Below are positions 1-8,086 of a stretch of DNA of 41,930 bases, piece by piece. Every line of letters begins with the position of its first letter. Position 1 is the stretch's first letter. This DNA is from Oscillospiraceae bacterium (lineage in GTDB: Bacteria; Bacillota; Clostridia; Oscillospirales; Oscillospiraceae), in the NCBI GenBank assembly GCA_017469115.1, contig JAFUGY010000001.1:1-41930 (forward strand). The letters are read 5' to 3'. A program made the position numbers and the translations under genes. A model generated the notes under the pieces. The model made no database searches, was not told the DNA's origin, and saw only the letters and a program-made list of their open reading frames with translations.

Positions 1-1672
1 CCATCTTGGCTGCCAGGCAGTCAATGGCGATGTCGGAACCCATGAAGGACTGCGGAGTACCGTAGGCACGGAAAGCGGAGCCCCATGCATGGTTGGTGAA
101 GACCGTCTGGCTCTTGTTGCGGATGGAGGGGATGCCGTAGCCGGCACCGGTGAACTGGCTGAGACGCATCGTCAGCAAATCGCCGAATTCGGAGTACGGG
201 CCGTGGTCGACATAGTTGTCACCCCACAGGGCCAGCAGTTTGCCGTTCTTGTCTGCTGCGAGCTTGATGTGCATGAAAGCAGGAGAACGCTTGCCGGTGT
301 AGGTGATATTCTGGAACTGGTTGAAGTTCAGGGAGACCGGCTTGCCGATAATCTTGGCAGCAGCGCCGATCAGAGCTTCATTCGTCGGGGAGAATTTGTA
401 ACCGAAGGTGCCGCCGGCATGGTTCTGAACCAGGCGGAGCTTTTCCATCGGCACGCCGATACCGTCGGCAATCATCGGCATGTGCAGGTGAATACCGATC
501 GACTTGGAGTGGACTGTAACCATTCCGTCTTCATCGATGTAGCCGTAGCCGCAGTCCGGTTCGAGATGCAGGTGCGGCTGACGGGAGCAGTAGCTCTCGA
601 TTTCAACCTGCTGGGAATCGGGCACGCTGTCCCAGTCAAAGTCAGGTCCTTTGATGCAGTTGGTCTCAAAGAAGACGTTCGGGGTGCCCGGGTGGATTTC
701 AATGGCATCGGGTGCCATGGCATCCAGTGCGCTCATGTAGGCCGGCAGTTCTTCAATCTCTACTTTTACTGCATCGGCAGCAGCGCGGGTATGTGCTTCG
801 GTGTCAGCGGCAACGATGGCAATCGCATCACCGAACTGGAAGATCTTATCCGAGCAGAGAACGGGGCGCTCAAAGCCGTCGGTCTTGTTGTGCTTCGGCA
901 GCATGACGAGACCGTTGATCTTGTTGGAGCCGCCGGATGCAAGAATGTCTTTATAGGTGATTACTTTTACAACGCCGGGCATCTTCTCGGCTTCCGAGGT
1001 GTCGATGCTCTTGATGTTTGCGTGGGAAACCTTTGCCTGAGTCAGGGCGAGGCGCAGGCAGCCGGGCATCTTGAGGGCATCGTCAGCGCCGAAGTCCCAC
1101 GTGCCGGTAACTTTCTGGGCTGCGGACGGGCGGATGTACTTCGTGCCCTTGATGCTGTCGCCGGTGGGCTTGAAGACGAGGTCTTCCTTCGTCATTTCGC
1201 CGCGCAGAACGGCAGCGGCATCCATCACGGCGTCAACCAGCGGTTTGTAACCGGTGCAGCGGCAGAGGTTACGGGTCTTGTTGAACCAGTCACGTACTTC
1301 TTCTCTCGTCGGGTTGGGATTCTGCTCCAACAGAACTTTTGCACTGATGATAAAGCCCGGGGTGCAGAAACCGCACTGTGCGCAGCCGTGAGCCATCCAT
1401 GCAACCTGCAGCGGGTGCATGTCGCTGATGGTGCCGACGCCTTCGATGGTGGTGATTTCGGCATTATCGGGGACTTTGCTCATCTTCACGATGCAGGATT
1501 TGGTGACCTTCCCGTTCATGATGACGTTGCAGGCGCCGCAGTGGCCTTCACCGCAGCCGATTTTACAACCGGTCAGCAGCAGATGCTCACGAAGCACGGT
1601 TGCCAGGGTTTCGTCCTGCTCCAGCACCAGGTTACGGGAGACACCGTTGATAACAAGTGTTTTGCGAATCAT
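1..1672 (-). CDS. Mop-type aldehyde oxidoreductase / molybdenum hydroxylase (3' end outside window)
   Basis: This is a cytoplasmic molybdenum hydroxylase that oxidises aldehydes or purine-like substrates with water as oxygen source. The window holds residues 1-557; family members are about 900 residues, so the C-terminal third is missing. The N-terminus has a plant-type 2Fe-2S domain with Cys40, Cys45, Cys48 and Cys60, then a second 2Fe-2S domain with Cys100, Cys103, Cys137 and Cys139. This is the same spacing as I recall for Desulfovibrio gigas Mop. The molybdopterin-binding part begins after about residue 190 and includes a GGTFGYK motif. The start is ATG at 1672, with AAGGAGG about 7 bases upstream. 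Fe-S and Mo domains lie in one chain and no FAD domain is seen, which favours the Mop class over three-subunit xanthine dehydrogenase. Substrate specificity cannot be read from the sequence. Confidence 0.95.
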   Translation of the reverse strand, partial: MIRKTLVINGVSRNLVLEQDETLATVLREHLLLTGCKIGCGEGHCGACNVIMNGKVTKSCIVKMSKVPDNAEITTIEGVGTISDMHPLQVAWMAHGCAQCGFCTPGFIISAKVLLEQNPNPTREEVRDWFNKTRNLCRCTGYKPLVDAVMDAAAVLRGEMTKEDLVFKPTGDSIKGTKYIRPSAAQKVTGTWDFGADDALKMPGCLRLALTQAKVSHANIKSIDTSEAEKMPGVVKVITYKDILASGGSNKINGLVMLPKHNKTDGFERPVLCSDKIFQFGDAIAIVAADTEAHTRAAADAVKVEIEELPAYMSALDAMAPDAIEIHPGTPNVFFETNCIKGPDFDWDSVPDSQQVEIESYCSRQPHLHLEPDCGYGYIDEDGMVTVHSKSIGIHLHMPMIADGIGVPMEKLRLVQNHAGGTFGYKFSPTNEALIGAAAKIIGKPVSLNFNQFQNITYTGKRSPAFMHIKLAADKNGKLLALWGDNYVDHGPYSEFGDLLTMRLSQFTGAGYGIPSIRNKSQTVFTNHAWGSAFRAYGTPQSFMGSDIAIDCLAAKM

Positions 1673-1718
1673 TGTTTATCCTCCTTAAGATACATAGAGT
1701 GGTATATAGTACGCCTTT

Positions 1719-1988
1719 TCAGGGATTGCGCGCTTCTTTGCCGTGCCCGCCGCACGGATCATGATCAAAGCCCTTTCCGGTCAGGTCTTTCAGCCGTTCC
1801 AGGCCTCGGGAAGAATAAAAGACCAGTTGGGAGACGCTTCCGTCCAGATTCTCTCCGCTTAGCTTGAGAATGTTTGCGTTTTCGTAATAATCAATCGGGA
1901 GCTCCCGCCGATAGACTTTGCCGGTCGCTTCATCTTTGATCTCAATGGTTACCTCATGGGCAATCAGCTCAAACAGTTCTTCGTCCAT
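1719..1988 (-). CDS. Small conserved-looking protein of unknown function upstream of Mop
   Basis: This 89-residue protein is encoded 46 bases upstream of the hydroxylase gene on the same strand and is probably the first gene of its transcript. It is acidic, has no membrane segment or signal peptide, and ends in a short Asp/His/Cys/Gly-rich tail (FDHDPCGGHG) that could bind a metal. I do not recognise the family. A sigma-A type promoter lies about 45 bases upstream of its start. Because it is co-transcribed with a molybdenum hydroxylase, an accessory or metal-handling role is plausible, but this is inference. The ribosome site is weak (AAGGCGG, somewhat far from the ATG). Confidence 0.7.
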   Translation of the reverse strand: MDEELFELIAHEVTIEIKDEATGKVYRRELPIDYYENANILKLSGENLDGSVSQLVFYSSRGLERLKDLTGKGFDHDPCGGHGKEARNP

Positions 1989-2034
1989 CTGTAAAATGCC
2001 GCCTTGACATGATAATATTTATTTTAACACAACA

Positions 2035-2063
2035 ATTTTAAAGTACGAAAGGCAGATAATCAA
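2035..2063 (-). promoter_or_regulatory. Promoter of the small gene-Mop unit
   Basis: Read on the minus strand, TTGATT (2058-2063) and TAAAAT (2035-2040) are separated by exactly 17 bases. The -10 box lies about 47 bases upstream of the ATG at 1988. The match is good but not perfect. The shared CGAAT motif at 2069-2084 sits just upstream of the -35 box. Confidence 0.6.
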
Positions 2064-2068
2064 CTTAT

Positions 2069-2084
2069 AATAAATTGCAATTCG
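2069..2084 (-). promoter_or_regulatory. Candidate molybdate/ModE-type operator, copy 1
   Basis: On the minus strand this reads CGAATTGCAATTTATT. The same pattern (CGAAT, then an A/T-rich half with AA near the centre) occurs next to the promoters of the molbindin gene (14534-14549) and modA (14658-14674). Here it lies five bases upstream of the minus-strand -35 box. It also overlaps a plus-strand TATAAT (2066-2071), so it could affect both directions. The binding protein is inferred to be the ModE-domain protein encoded at 2297. Confidence 0.5.
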
Positions 2085-2094
2085 TAGAAAATAG

Positions 2095-2131
2095 GTGCCC
2101 GATTTTGTGCAAAACGTCCAAAATCAGGCAC
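2095..2131. promoter_or_regulatory. Inverted repeat in the divergent intergenic region
   Basis: Arms GTGCCCGATTTT (2095-2106) and AAAATCAGGCAC (2120-2131) pair over 12 positions with one mismatch and a 13-base loop. No T-run follows, so it is not an ordinary terminator. It could be an operator or part of a leader RNA if transcription starts at the plus-strand TATAAT at 2066. The rest of the 1989-2296 gap holds only the promoters listed separately. Confidence 0.4.
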
Positions 2132-2190
2132 TGAAATTAACTGATTCTAACCGAAAGAGGGCAAATGGAAGAGCTACACGGAAAAACCGA

Positions 2191-2219
2191 TTTACAAAAA
2201 AGAAAAAGTCGGCTATACT
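2191..2219 (+). promoter_or_regulatory. Promoter of the maturation operon
   Basis: TTTACA (2191-2196) and TATACT (2214-2219) are separated by 17 bases. Transcription would begin near 2227, leaving a leader of about 70 bases before the ATG at 2297. Confidence 0.6.
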
Positions 2220-2296
2220 GTGTTACAGAATCGACCGGGAACGGTGCATCAGGTTCTGAATAGTTTCTGATTGGGAAATTGCAGGAGGCGGAACGG

Positions 2297-3220
2297 ATGA
2301 AAACAGCAGCGCTGATTGTTGCAGCAGGAATGTCTTCCCGCATGGGAGAATTCAAGCCGATGTTGAACATCGGTTCCATTTCCATTGCACAGCGGGTAGT
2401 GGCAACCTTCCAGCAGGCGGGAGTTGACCGGATTGTCATGGTAACGGGATACAACGCCCCTCTTCTGGAGCACCATCTTTCCGGAAACGGCATTGTTTTT
2501 TTGCGCAATGAAGCATATGAGACGACCCAGATGTTTGATTCCGTCTGCATTGGGCTGCGGTATCTGCAGGGTAAATGCGACAGGATTCTGTTTACCCCGG
2601 TGGATATCCCTCTTTTTACTGCTGCAACGGTACAGACGCTTCTTGAGAGCAATGCCAAGCTTGCAAGCCCTGTGTTTGAAGGGAAGATCGGGCATCCTAC
2701 GCTGATTTCCGCCGAGCTCATCGATTCCATTTTGGAAGACGGTGGCGAACAGGGGCTCAAAGGGGCGCTTGCGCGCTGCGGGGAGACGATGGTCTCCGTT
2801 CCCGTGCCGGATGGGGGCGTCCTCCACGATGCCGACACACCGGAGGATTACCGGGCACTGCTCTCCTATCACAACAGGCAGCTTGTAAGGCCGGTGATCA
2901 GCGTATCGCTGGCGAGAGAAAAACCCTTCTTTGATGCCCGGACGGCGATGCTGCTTCGCCTTGTAGAGGAAACCCATTCCGTCCGCACGGCCTGCCAGCG
3001 AATGCAGATGTCCTATTCCAGCGGATGGAATGTGATCCGCGCGCTGGAATCCCAGTTGAAACGGACGCTCATTTCACGCAGCCAAGGCGGAGCTGGCGGC
3101 GGCAGCAGCAACCTGACGGAGGACGGCAGACGATTTCTGCAGCAGTATGAGGAGTTTACTGCCAAAGTGAGAAACAGTGCCATGGAGATTTACGATCAGT
3201 ATTTTCAGGAGTTGTTCTGA
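2297..3220 (+). CDS. MobA/MocA-like NTP transferase fused to a ModE-type DNA-binding domain
   Basis: This 307-residue two-domain protein begins with a nucleotidyltransferase of the MobA/MocA type (about residues 1-190). It has the sugar-nucleotidyltransferase-like signature AAGMSSRMGEFKPML near the N-terminus and a TPVDIPL metal-site segment. Such enzymes transfer CMP or GMP to the molybdopterin cofactor. Residues from about 205 to the end match the winged-helix N-terminal domain of ModE, including the GGxGGG stretch and the LTEDGRRFL helix. The ATG at 2297 is chosen because AGGAGG lies 8 bases upstream; an earlier TTG has no better site. The stop overlaps the next ATG by one base. The fusion suggests coupling of cofactor nucleotide attachment to gene control. 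It may correspond to the family NCBI calls DVU_1551 NTP transferase (from memory, not checked). Confidence 0.88.
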   Translation: MKTAALIVAAGMSSRMGEFKPMLNIGSISIAQRVVATFQQAGVDRIVMVTGYNAPLLEHHLSGNGIVFLRNEAYETTQMFDSVCIGLRYLQGKCDRILFTPVDIPLFTAATVQTLLESNAKLASPVFEGKIGHPTLISAELIDSILEDGGEQGLKGALARCGETMVSVPVPDGGVLHDADTPEDYRALLSYHNRQLVRPVISVSLAREKPFFDARTAMLLRLVEETHSVRTACQRMQMSYSSGWNVIRALESQLKRTLISRSQGGAGGGSSNLTEDGRRFLQQYEEFTAKVRNSAMEIYDQYFQELF

Positions 3221-4278
3221 TGCGCAAGGTCTATTTGATTCGGCATGGCCATCCGGATTTTCCTGTGGGAGCGCATATGTGCCTGGGGAGAACAGATCTG
3301 CCCCTCGGGCCTCTCGGGCGGATGCAGGCATGTCTTCTTGCCGAGGAGCTTCGGGAAAAGGAGCCTTTTTCCTGCTTTGCAAGCCCTTTGATCCGCGCGA
3401 AGCAGACGGCCGAGCCTCTTCACCTGCCGATTGATACGATAGATGGTCTGGCCGAACAGAATATGGGTACATGGGATGGGCTCGATTTTGACACCATTGA
3501 GCGGATCGATCCGGATCTTCATCGGGCGAGGAGAACAAATCCGCTTCTGGTGCCGGCCGGTGCGGAAACCCTTGCACAGGTGCAGCAGCGCGCAATGTCC
3601 GCTCTCCGGCAATGTGCCGGCTCCTGCAGGGGTGATTTCGCTGTTTTTGCCCACGCCTCGGTGATCCAGGCGATTCTTGCCTATGTGATGGGAGTTGCCC
3701 TTGCAGAAAGCCGGGAGCTTCGCCCACCCTATGTCGGTTATTCCGTGATGGAATATGACGGCGGGTTTCATATGCTTTCCCGCGAGAATGTTCCGCACCC
3801 GGAGATGACGCCGATGCTTGCAGAGAGCCTCCTTGCAGCAGCTGCACCCGGAGCACGGGTAGAGGCCCATTGCAGGGCAGTTGCCAGAAAGGCAATGGAG
3901 ATCGCCGAAGCGCTGCCCCTGCCGATGGATCGGAATGCCCTTTGCTGTGCCGCTCTCTTACATGACGTTGCCCGCAGTGAAAAGAACCATGCCGAGGCGG
4001 GTGCACTTTGGGTAAAGACGTTGGGATATGAAAAAGAAGCGGAGATCATCCGGCAGCATCACGATCTTGCTTCTGATACTGTGGATGAAGCCGCAATTCT
4101 GTATATCAGCGATAAATGCATTCAGGAGACCGAGCCGGTCTCAATCGAGGAGCGTTTTGCAAAAAGTGCCGCAAAGTGTGTCGGAAGAGAGGCGCAGGAA
4201 GCCCACGAAAGGCGCTATCAAAAAGCGCTTGCTTTGCAAAATCAAATCAACAGCCTGTGTAAGCAGGCGATCTTATGA
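3220..4278 (+). CDS. Histidine phosphatase fused to an HD domain
   Basis: The 352-residue product starts with a phosphoglycerate-mutase-type histidine phosphatase domain. The catalytic RHG is at residues 8-10, the second-motif arginine is in the SPLIRAKQTAE segment, and FAHASVI carries the C-terminal histidine. From about residue 210 an HD-type hydrolase domain follows, with H248-D249 (LLHDVAR), EKNHAEAG and later histidines. Both parts are predicted phosphohydrolases acting on small phosphorylated or nucleotide substrates. The nearest well-known histidine phosphatase in cofactor synthesis is CobC (alpha-ribazole phosphate), but the substrate here is unknown. The start codon overlaps the previous stop, and the stop is near the XdhC-like gene, so translation is likely coupled. 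Its place in a molybdenum operon suggests it trims a nucleotide or pyrophosphate intermediate; this is inference. Confidence 0.85.
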   Translation: MRKVYLIRHGHPDFPVGAHMCLGRTDLPLGPLGRMQACLLAEELREKEPFSCFASPLIRAKQTAEPLHLPIDTIDGLAEQNMGTWDGLDFDTIERIDPDLHRARRTNPLLVPAGAETLAQVQQRAMSALRQCAGSCRGDFAVFAHASVIQAILAYVMGVALAESRELRPPYVGYSVMEYDGGFHMLSRENVPHPEMTPMLAESLLAAAAPGARVEAHCRAVARKAMEIAEALPLPMDRNALCCAALLHDVARSEKNHAEAGALWVKTLGYEKEAEIIRQHHDLASDTVDEAAILYISDKCIQETEPVSIEERFAKSAAKCVGREAQEAHERRYQKALALQNQINSLCKQAIL

Positions 4279-4295
4279 AGAGAACGGAGGGAACC

Positions 4296-5321
4296 ATGGA
4301 AAACTTTTATCAGGCTATTTTGCAGGAACTGGCAGAGAACAGGCCGGTTGCCCTTGAAACCGTGCTTCAGGGCGAAAAAGGGGAGATCAGCAGCGGGCTG
4401 TCCCGACGGCTTACAGAGGTTACCCCGGTGGCCGATACGAGAGGAAGGCGTTTTGCCCGCGTGACGGCCGAGCAGGAGGGCGAGAGCCTGACGGTTCGGG
4501 AACCCGTCCTGCCTCAGGAGCGGCTCATCGTGCTCGGCGGCGGGCACATTGCGCTGCCGGTCTGTCAATTCGGCGCGGCCTGCGGATTCAACGTATGTGT
4601 GGTGGACGATCGGCCGGATTTTGCCAACACCCAGCGCTTTCCGGAGGCAGCGCAGGTGATTTGCGACAGCTTTGACAACGGCATTCGCCGCCTAAAAGTG
4701 ACTCACTTTGACTATGTGGTGGTGATCACACGGGGCCACCGCCACGATGCCGACTGTCTTCGTGTCCTGCTCCCCGGCACCGAGCCCGCCTACCTCGGTA
4801 TGATCGGCTCCCGCCGCAGGACGACCGGGCTTTTGCAGATGCTGCGGGAGGAGGGCTTTGATGCCGACCGTATCGCGAAAATCTGTACCCCCATCGGATT
4901 GAATATCGGTGCGGTTACACCGGCGGAGATCGCCGTCTCCATCCTCTCGGAAGTGATTGCCTACAAACGTCTGCCGGAGCATGGGGATCAGGACCGTTTT
5001 TGCAACGATTCCGACGTGGAGCTTTCCACCCTGCAATATCTGGCAGAAAACCGCGACCCGAAGGCCATCGTCACCGTGATTGAAACCAAGGGATCCACCC
5101 CCCGCGGCACCGGGGCAAAAATGGCTGTCAGTCCTCTCGGAAAAGTGACGGGCAGCATCGGCGGCGGATGCAGCGAAGCTGCCGTGATTCAGGATGCCGT
5201 CCGCATCATCGGCACAGGGTGCTACAAGATTGTGGATATTGATCTGACCGGAGATGTTGCCGAATCGGACGGTATGGTGTGCGGGGGGACGATGCGTGTC
5301 CTTGTGGAAGACGCATCCTGA
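4296..5321 (+). CDS. XdhC/CoxI-family maturation factor with swapped domain order
   Basis: XdhC-family proteins bind molybdenum cofactor and help insert it, in sulfurated form, into xanthine dehydrogenase-type enzymes. This 341-residue protein has a weakly conserved N-terminal part (about 1-75). A Rossmann domain follows (LGGGHIALP, VVDDRPDFANTQRFP, GMIGSRRR), and then the XdhC_CoxI domain sits at the C-terminus (TVIETKGSTPRGTGAKM, GSIGGGCSE, DGMVCGGTMRVLVED). The usual order is XdhC_CoxI first and Rossmann last. The ATG at 4296 has GGAGG five bases upstream. An earlier in-frame ATG at 4275, overlapping the previous stop, has a weaker site. It lies between the HD/phosphatase and the CobW-like GTPase in a continuous operon, and it supports the view that the operon matures the divergent Mop enzyme. 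Confidence 0.9.
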   Translation: MENFYQAILQELAENRPVALETVLQGEKGEISSGLSRRLTEVTPVADTRGRRFARVTAEQEGESLTVREPVLPQERLIVLGGGHIALPVCQFGAACGFNVCVVDDRPDFANTQRFPEAAQVICDSFDNGIRRLKVTHFDYVVVITRGHRHDADCLRVLLPGTEPAYLGMIGSRRRTTGLLQMLREEGFDADRIAKICTPIGLNIGAVTPAEIAVSILSEVIAYKRLPEHGDQDRFCNDSDVELSTLQYLAENRDPKAIVTVIETKGSTPRGTGAKMAVSPLGKVTGSIGGGCSEAAVIQDAVRIIGTGCYKIVDIDLTGDVAESDGMVCGGTMRVLVEDAS

Positions 5322-5344
5322 GCCGTCCGGACTGAGTGGATCAA

Positions 5345-6409
5345 ATGAAAAAGTTTGCTGTTTTCAGTGGGTTTCTGGGTTCAGGCAAAACCTCAACTAT
5401 GATGGCCCTTACGCATTATTATACGCAGCATCACGGAAAAGCTGCCATGATCACCAATGATCTCGGCAGCAAGGGCTTTGCCGATCACCGGCTTGCTCTT
5501 CTGCGCGGGTGCAATGCATCGGAAATCGCGGAAGAATGCATCTGCTTCTGCCATGATGTTCTGGCTGAGCGCCTGAACGCATCTTTCAACGACGGCGTGG
5601 AGCTGGTGGTTTCCGATATTCCGGGGTTTGGCGTAGGTGCGCAGGAGCACGTCTACCACGGGATGGAAGCAGATTATCCCGGCTGCTATGCCTTTGCCCC
5701 CTTCACCGTGCTGGCGGAGCCGCGCACCGTGACATTCCTGCGGGAAAAACAGGGCGGTGATCTGAGCCATATCCTGCATGCACAGCTCCTGGAGGCGGAT
5801 CTGATCGTCCTCAACAAGTGCGATGTCCTTACGGACTCTGAGCGGGAAGAAGCAATTACCTTCCTTCGTGCCTCCTATCCGCTTTCACAGGTGATCGCCG
5901 TCAGTGCCCTTCGGGGAGACGGGCTGGAGGAACTTTCCCGGGCTCTGATGCAGGGAGAAGCCTCCATGCGCCATCCCGATATCGATTATGAGGATGCCGA
6001 CCTGCAGCATGCCATGGGAGAACTGAGCGAGTATTACCTGCAGTATCATGCATCCGTCTGCTGCAATGATTTTGACGGGAATGCCTATCTGCTGGAACTT
6101 GCAAAGCGGATTCAGGCGGAAGTCAAAGCTTCCGATGGAGAGATTCCGCATCTGAAGCTGCTGGCCTGGGCGCCGGAAGGGGATTATGGCAAGGTGGATC
6201 TTTTGGGGACGGACAGACCTTTGGAAGTACCCCATACCTTTGCCCAACCCTGCACAGACCTTGCAGTTGTCCTCAATGCCACCGCGGCCTGCCCGCACCA
6301 GACGCTGGATGGAATCATCACCGGTACGGTTGATGCAGTTTCCCGGCAGTTTCAGCTGGAGTGGGTCGCATTTCGAAAAGAGTGCTTCGACCTCGGGGAA
6401 GAAGAATGA
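5345..6409 (+). CDS. CobW/COG0523-like GTPase (metallochaperone type)
   Basis: The product is a 354-residue G3E-superfamily GTPase. It has a Walker A motif GFLGSGKT (residues 9-16), a DIPGFG switch segment, and the guanine-specifying NKCD at 157-160. Cys65, Cys67 and Cys69 (ECICFC) lie where COG0523 proteins carry their CxCC metal-binding motif, so a metal-dependent switch is likely. The C-terminal 130 residues are less conserved and may hold the partner-binding domain. ATG at 5345 follows a modest GAGTGG site; an upstream GTG is possible. The stop shares bases with the ATG of the radical SAM gene. The inferred role is GTP-driven delivery of a metal or cofactor to the hydroxylase or to the radical SAM enzyme; the metal cannot be told from sequence. 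Confidence 0.85.
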   Translation: MKKFAVFSGFLGSGKTSTMMALTHYYTQHHGKAAMITNDLGSKGFADHRLALLRGCNASEIAEECICFCHDVLAERLNASFNDGVELVVSDIPGFGVGAQEHVYHGMEADYPGCYAFAPFTVLAEPRTVTFLREKQGGDLSHILHAQLLEADLIVLNKCDVLTDSEREEAITFLRASYPLSQVIAVSALRGDGLEELSRALMQGEASMRHPDIDYEDADLQHAMGELSEYYLQYHASVCCNDFDGNAYLLELAKRIQAEVKASDGEIPHLKLLAWAPEGDYGKVDLLGTDRPLEVPHTFAQPCTDLAVVLNATAACPHQTLDGIITGTVDAVSRQFQLEWVAFRKECFDLGEEE

Positions 6410-7689
6410 GCAGCCTCGTGCGTGAAACCCGCTCCGTCTGCCCGGTCTGCCTGCAAAACCTCCCTGCAGTTCTGGTAAGGAATGACGATGGGCGGATTGA
6501 ACTGCAAAAAAAATGCCCGGAACACGGGTCCTTCCGGGTCCCGATCTGGCAGGGTTTGGTTGATTTTGACCGTTGGGTAAGGAGCAGTGAGCAGTTGAGC
6601 CCGGAGAAGGGGCTTGCCTGCCCGCAAAACTGCGGCATCTGCCCCGAACATGAAATCGGCACCTGCTGCGCCCTGCTGGAAGTGACCTCCCGGTGCAATT
6701 TGCACTGCACCTATTGCTTTGCCGACGGCGGAAAACCGACAGAAGATCCGGGCATTGATGAGATGAAAGCCGCGATCCGCGAAATCGTCCGGCAATGCGG
6801 CTCCCCGCTGCTGCAGCTTTCGGGAGGCGAACCCACCCTGCGCAATGACCTGCCGGAACTGGTGCGTTTTGCAAAAAAAGCCGGCTGCAGCTATGTGCAG
6901 CTCAACACCAACGGAATTCGCCTGGCGGAGGATCCGCTTTATGCCAAAGAACTGGCGGATGCGGGGCTGGATATCGTGTTTCTTCAGTTTGACGGAACCT
7001 CGGACGATATCTATCAAAGTCTGCGCGGTGCACCGCTCCTGCAGACCAAGCTGGAAGCGATCCGCATCTGTTCCGACCTGCGCCTCGGCGTTACCCTGGT
7101 GCCGACGGTGGTGAAAGGCGTCAATGATCACGACCTTGGGAATCTTGTCGCTCTCGCCCAAACCCTTTCGCCGGGCGTGCGGGGCATTCATTTTCAGCCG
7201 GTATCCTATTTCGGCAGGATTCCCCATCTTCCGGGGAGTGACGACCGTTATACGCTCGACCGCCTGATGGCAGATCTCAGTGAGCAGGCGGGCATTCCGC
7301 TTGATTGCTTCATGCCCTCCCGGTGCGACCATCCGCTCTGTGGCTTTCATGCAAGCTTCCTGATTTCCCCGGATGGAAAACTGAAGTCCCTTTCTTCCAT
7401 CACGCATTCTGCCCGGGATCGCGGCTGTGCCCGGGACAACCGGGAATATGTAGCCCGACACTGGCGCTGTCCGCCGTCGGAACCTGCACCGGCTGCAAGC
7501 TTTTCCGATGAGATGGATTTTGATACGTTTCTTTATCGTCTGCGGCACGAAAGCCTGACGCTTTCTGCCATGGCCTTTCAGGATGCCATGAATCTCAACA
7601 TCGAGCGCCTGCATCGCTGCAGTCTGCACGTCTATGATCAGGGGAAAATCAAACCCTTCTGCGCCAGATATCTCACTCCAATCAAATAA
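6406..7689 (+). CDS. Radical SAM protein, TrsS-like
   Basis: This 427-residue radical SAM enzyme has an N-terminal zinc-ribbon-like region (Cys12, Cys15, then CPEHG) and a second cysteine group (CPQNCGICPEH, TCC). The SAM-binding 4Fe-4S motif is CNLHCTYC (Cys97, Cys101, Cys104), followed by GGEP at 140-143. The C-terminal part has more cysteines (RCDHPLCGFH) but is not a canonical SPASM domain. The N-terminal layout resembles proteins NCBI names radical SAM (seleno)protein TrsS, found near Mop-type oxidoreductases in Desulfovibrio; I recall this and could not check it. Here the positions are cysteines, so no selenocysteine is needed. ATG at 6406 overlaps the previous stop and has GGGGAAG upstream. 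The inferred role is a modification step in maturation of the molybdenum hydroxylase; the substrate is unknown. Confidence 0.85.
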   Translation: MSSLVRETRSVCPVCLQNLPAVLVRNDDGRIELQKKCPEHGSFRVPIWQGLVDFDRWVRSSEQLSPEKGLACPQNCGICPEHEIGTCCALLEVTSRCNLHCTYCFADGGKPTEDPGIDEMKAAIREIVRQCGSPLLQLSGGEPTLRNDLPELVRFAKKAGCSYVQLNTNGIRLAEDPLYAKELADAGLDIVFLQFDGTSDDIYQSLRGAPLLQTKLEAIRICSDLRLGVTLVPTVVKGVNDHDLGNLVALAQTLSPGVRGIHFQPVSYFGRIPHLPGSDDRYTLDRLMADLSEQAGIPLDCFMPSRCDHPLCGFHASFLISPDGKLKSLSSITHSARDRGCARDNREYVARHWRCPPSEPAPAASFSDEMDFDTFLYRLRHESLTLSAMAFQDAMNLNIERLHRCSLHVYDQGKIKPFCARYLTPIK

Positions 7690-7707
7690 CCTGAAAGGAG
7701 TCCATCC

Positions 7708-8022
7708 ATGAAAAAAGTTCGGATTACCGTCAAAAGAATGGCACATTACGATGATTTGATAGCGCAATACGAAAACCCTATGGAGCATGCCTGCACCATG
7801 CAGCTCGGTCAGGAGTTCGTCTGCAATGGCTGGGAGCGGCCGGAAGGCTTCTGCGGAAGCGCATGGGATACGGTGTCTCCTTTTGTGATGGCGCTCGCCC
7901 ACGGAGGCGAGAACTTCTACGATGGTTGGATGAAAAATCCGAAAGCGGCAATGATTTCCTGCAACGACGGCTTTCGCCCGGTAAGCTTCCTCCTTGAGGC
8001 GCTGAGAGAAGAGGCAGACTGA
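7708..8022 (+). CDS. TIGR04076-like small protein
   Basis: This 104-residue protein has an AAAGGAG ribosome site a short distance upstream of its ATG and follows the radical SAM gene after 18 bases, so it is the last gene of the operon. It resembles the TIGR04076 family of short proteins of unknown function (KVRITVKR start, a central cysteine/glycine stretch FVCNGWERPEGFCG, and CNDGFRPVSF near the end). The spaced cysteines suggest metal or cofactor binding. No membrane segment is seen. It is followed at once by a strong terminator. Confidence 0.75.
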   Translation: MKKVRITVKRMAHYDDLIAQYENPMEHACTMQLGQEFVCNGWERPEGFCGSAWDTVSPFVMALAHGGENFYDGWMKNPKAAMISCNDGFRPVSFLLEALREEAD

Positions 8023-8054
8023 AACGATACCGAATCCATTCTCCCAAATGATAA

Positions 8055-8086
8055 GACAAGACCTCTGCCGGGTCTTGTCCTTTTTT
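8055..8086 (+). terminator. Rho-independent terminator of the maturation operon
   Basis: A perfect 9-bp stem (GACAAGACC, 8055-8063, with GGTCTTGTC, 8071-8079) and 7-base loop is followed by a run of T. It lies 32 bases after the TIGR04076-like gene. Confidence 0.93.

Noticed and set aside
89-1867. A 592-codon plus-strand open frame
   Set aside because: It lies antisense to the hydroxylase gene, whose protein has both 2Fe-2S motifs at the expected spacing. The plus frame has no recognisable domain and ends in the neighbouring gene.
2072-2296. A molybdenum cofactor riboswitch upstream of the maturation operon
   Set aside because: I looked for the pattern of the known E. coli moaA leader and did not find it. 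Only a simple hairpin is present, and a closer promoter makes a long leader unlikely.
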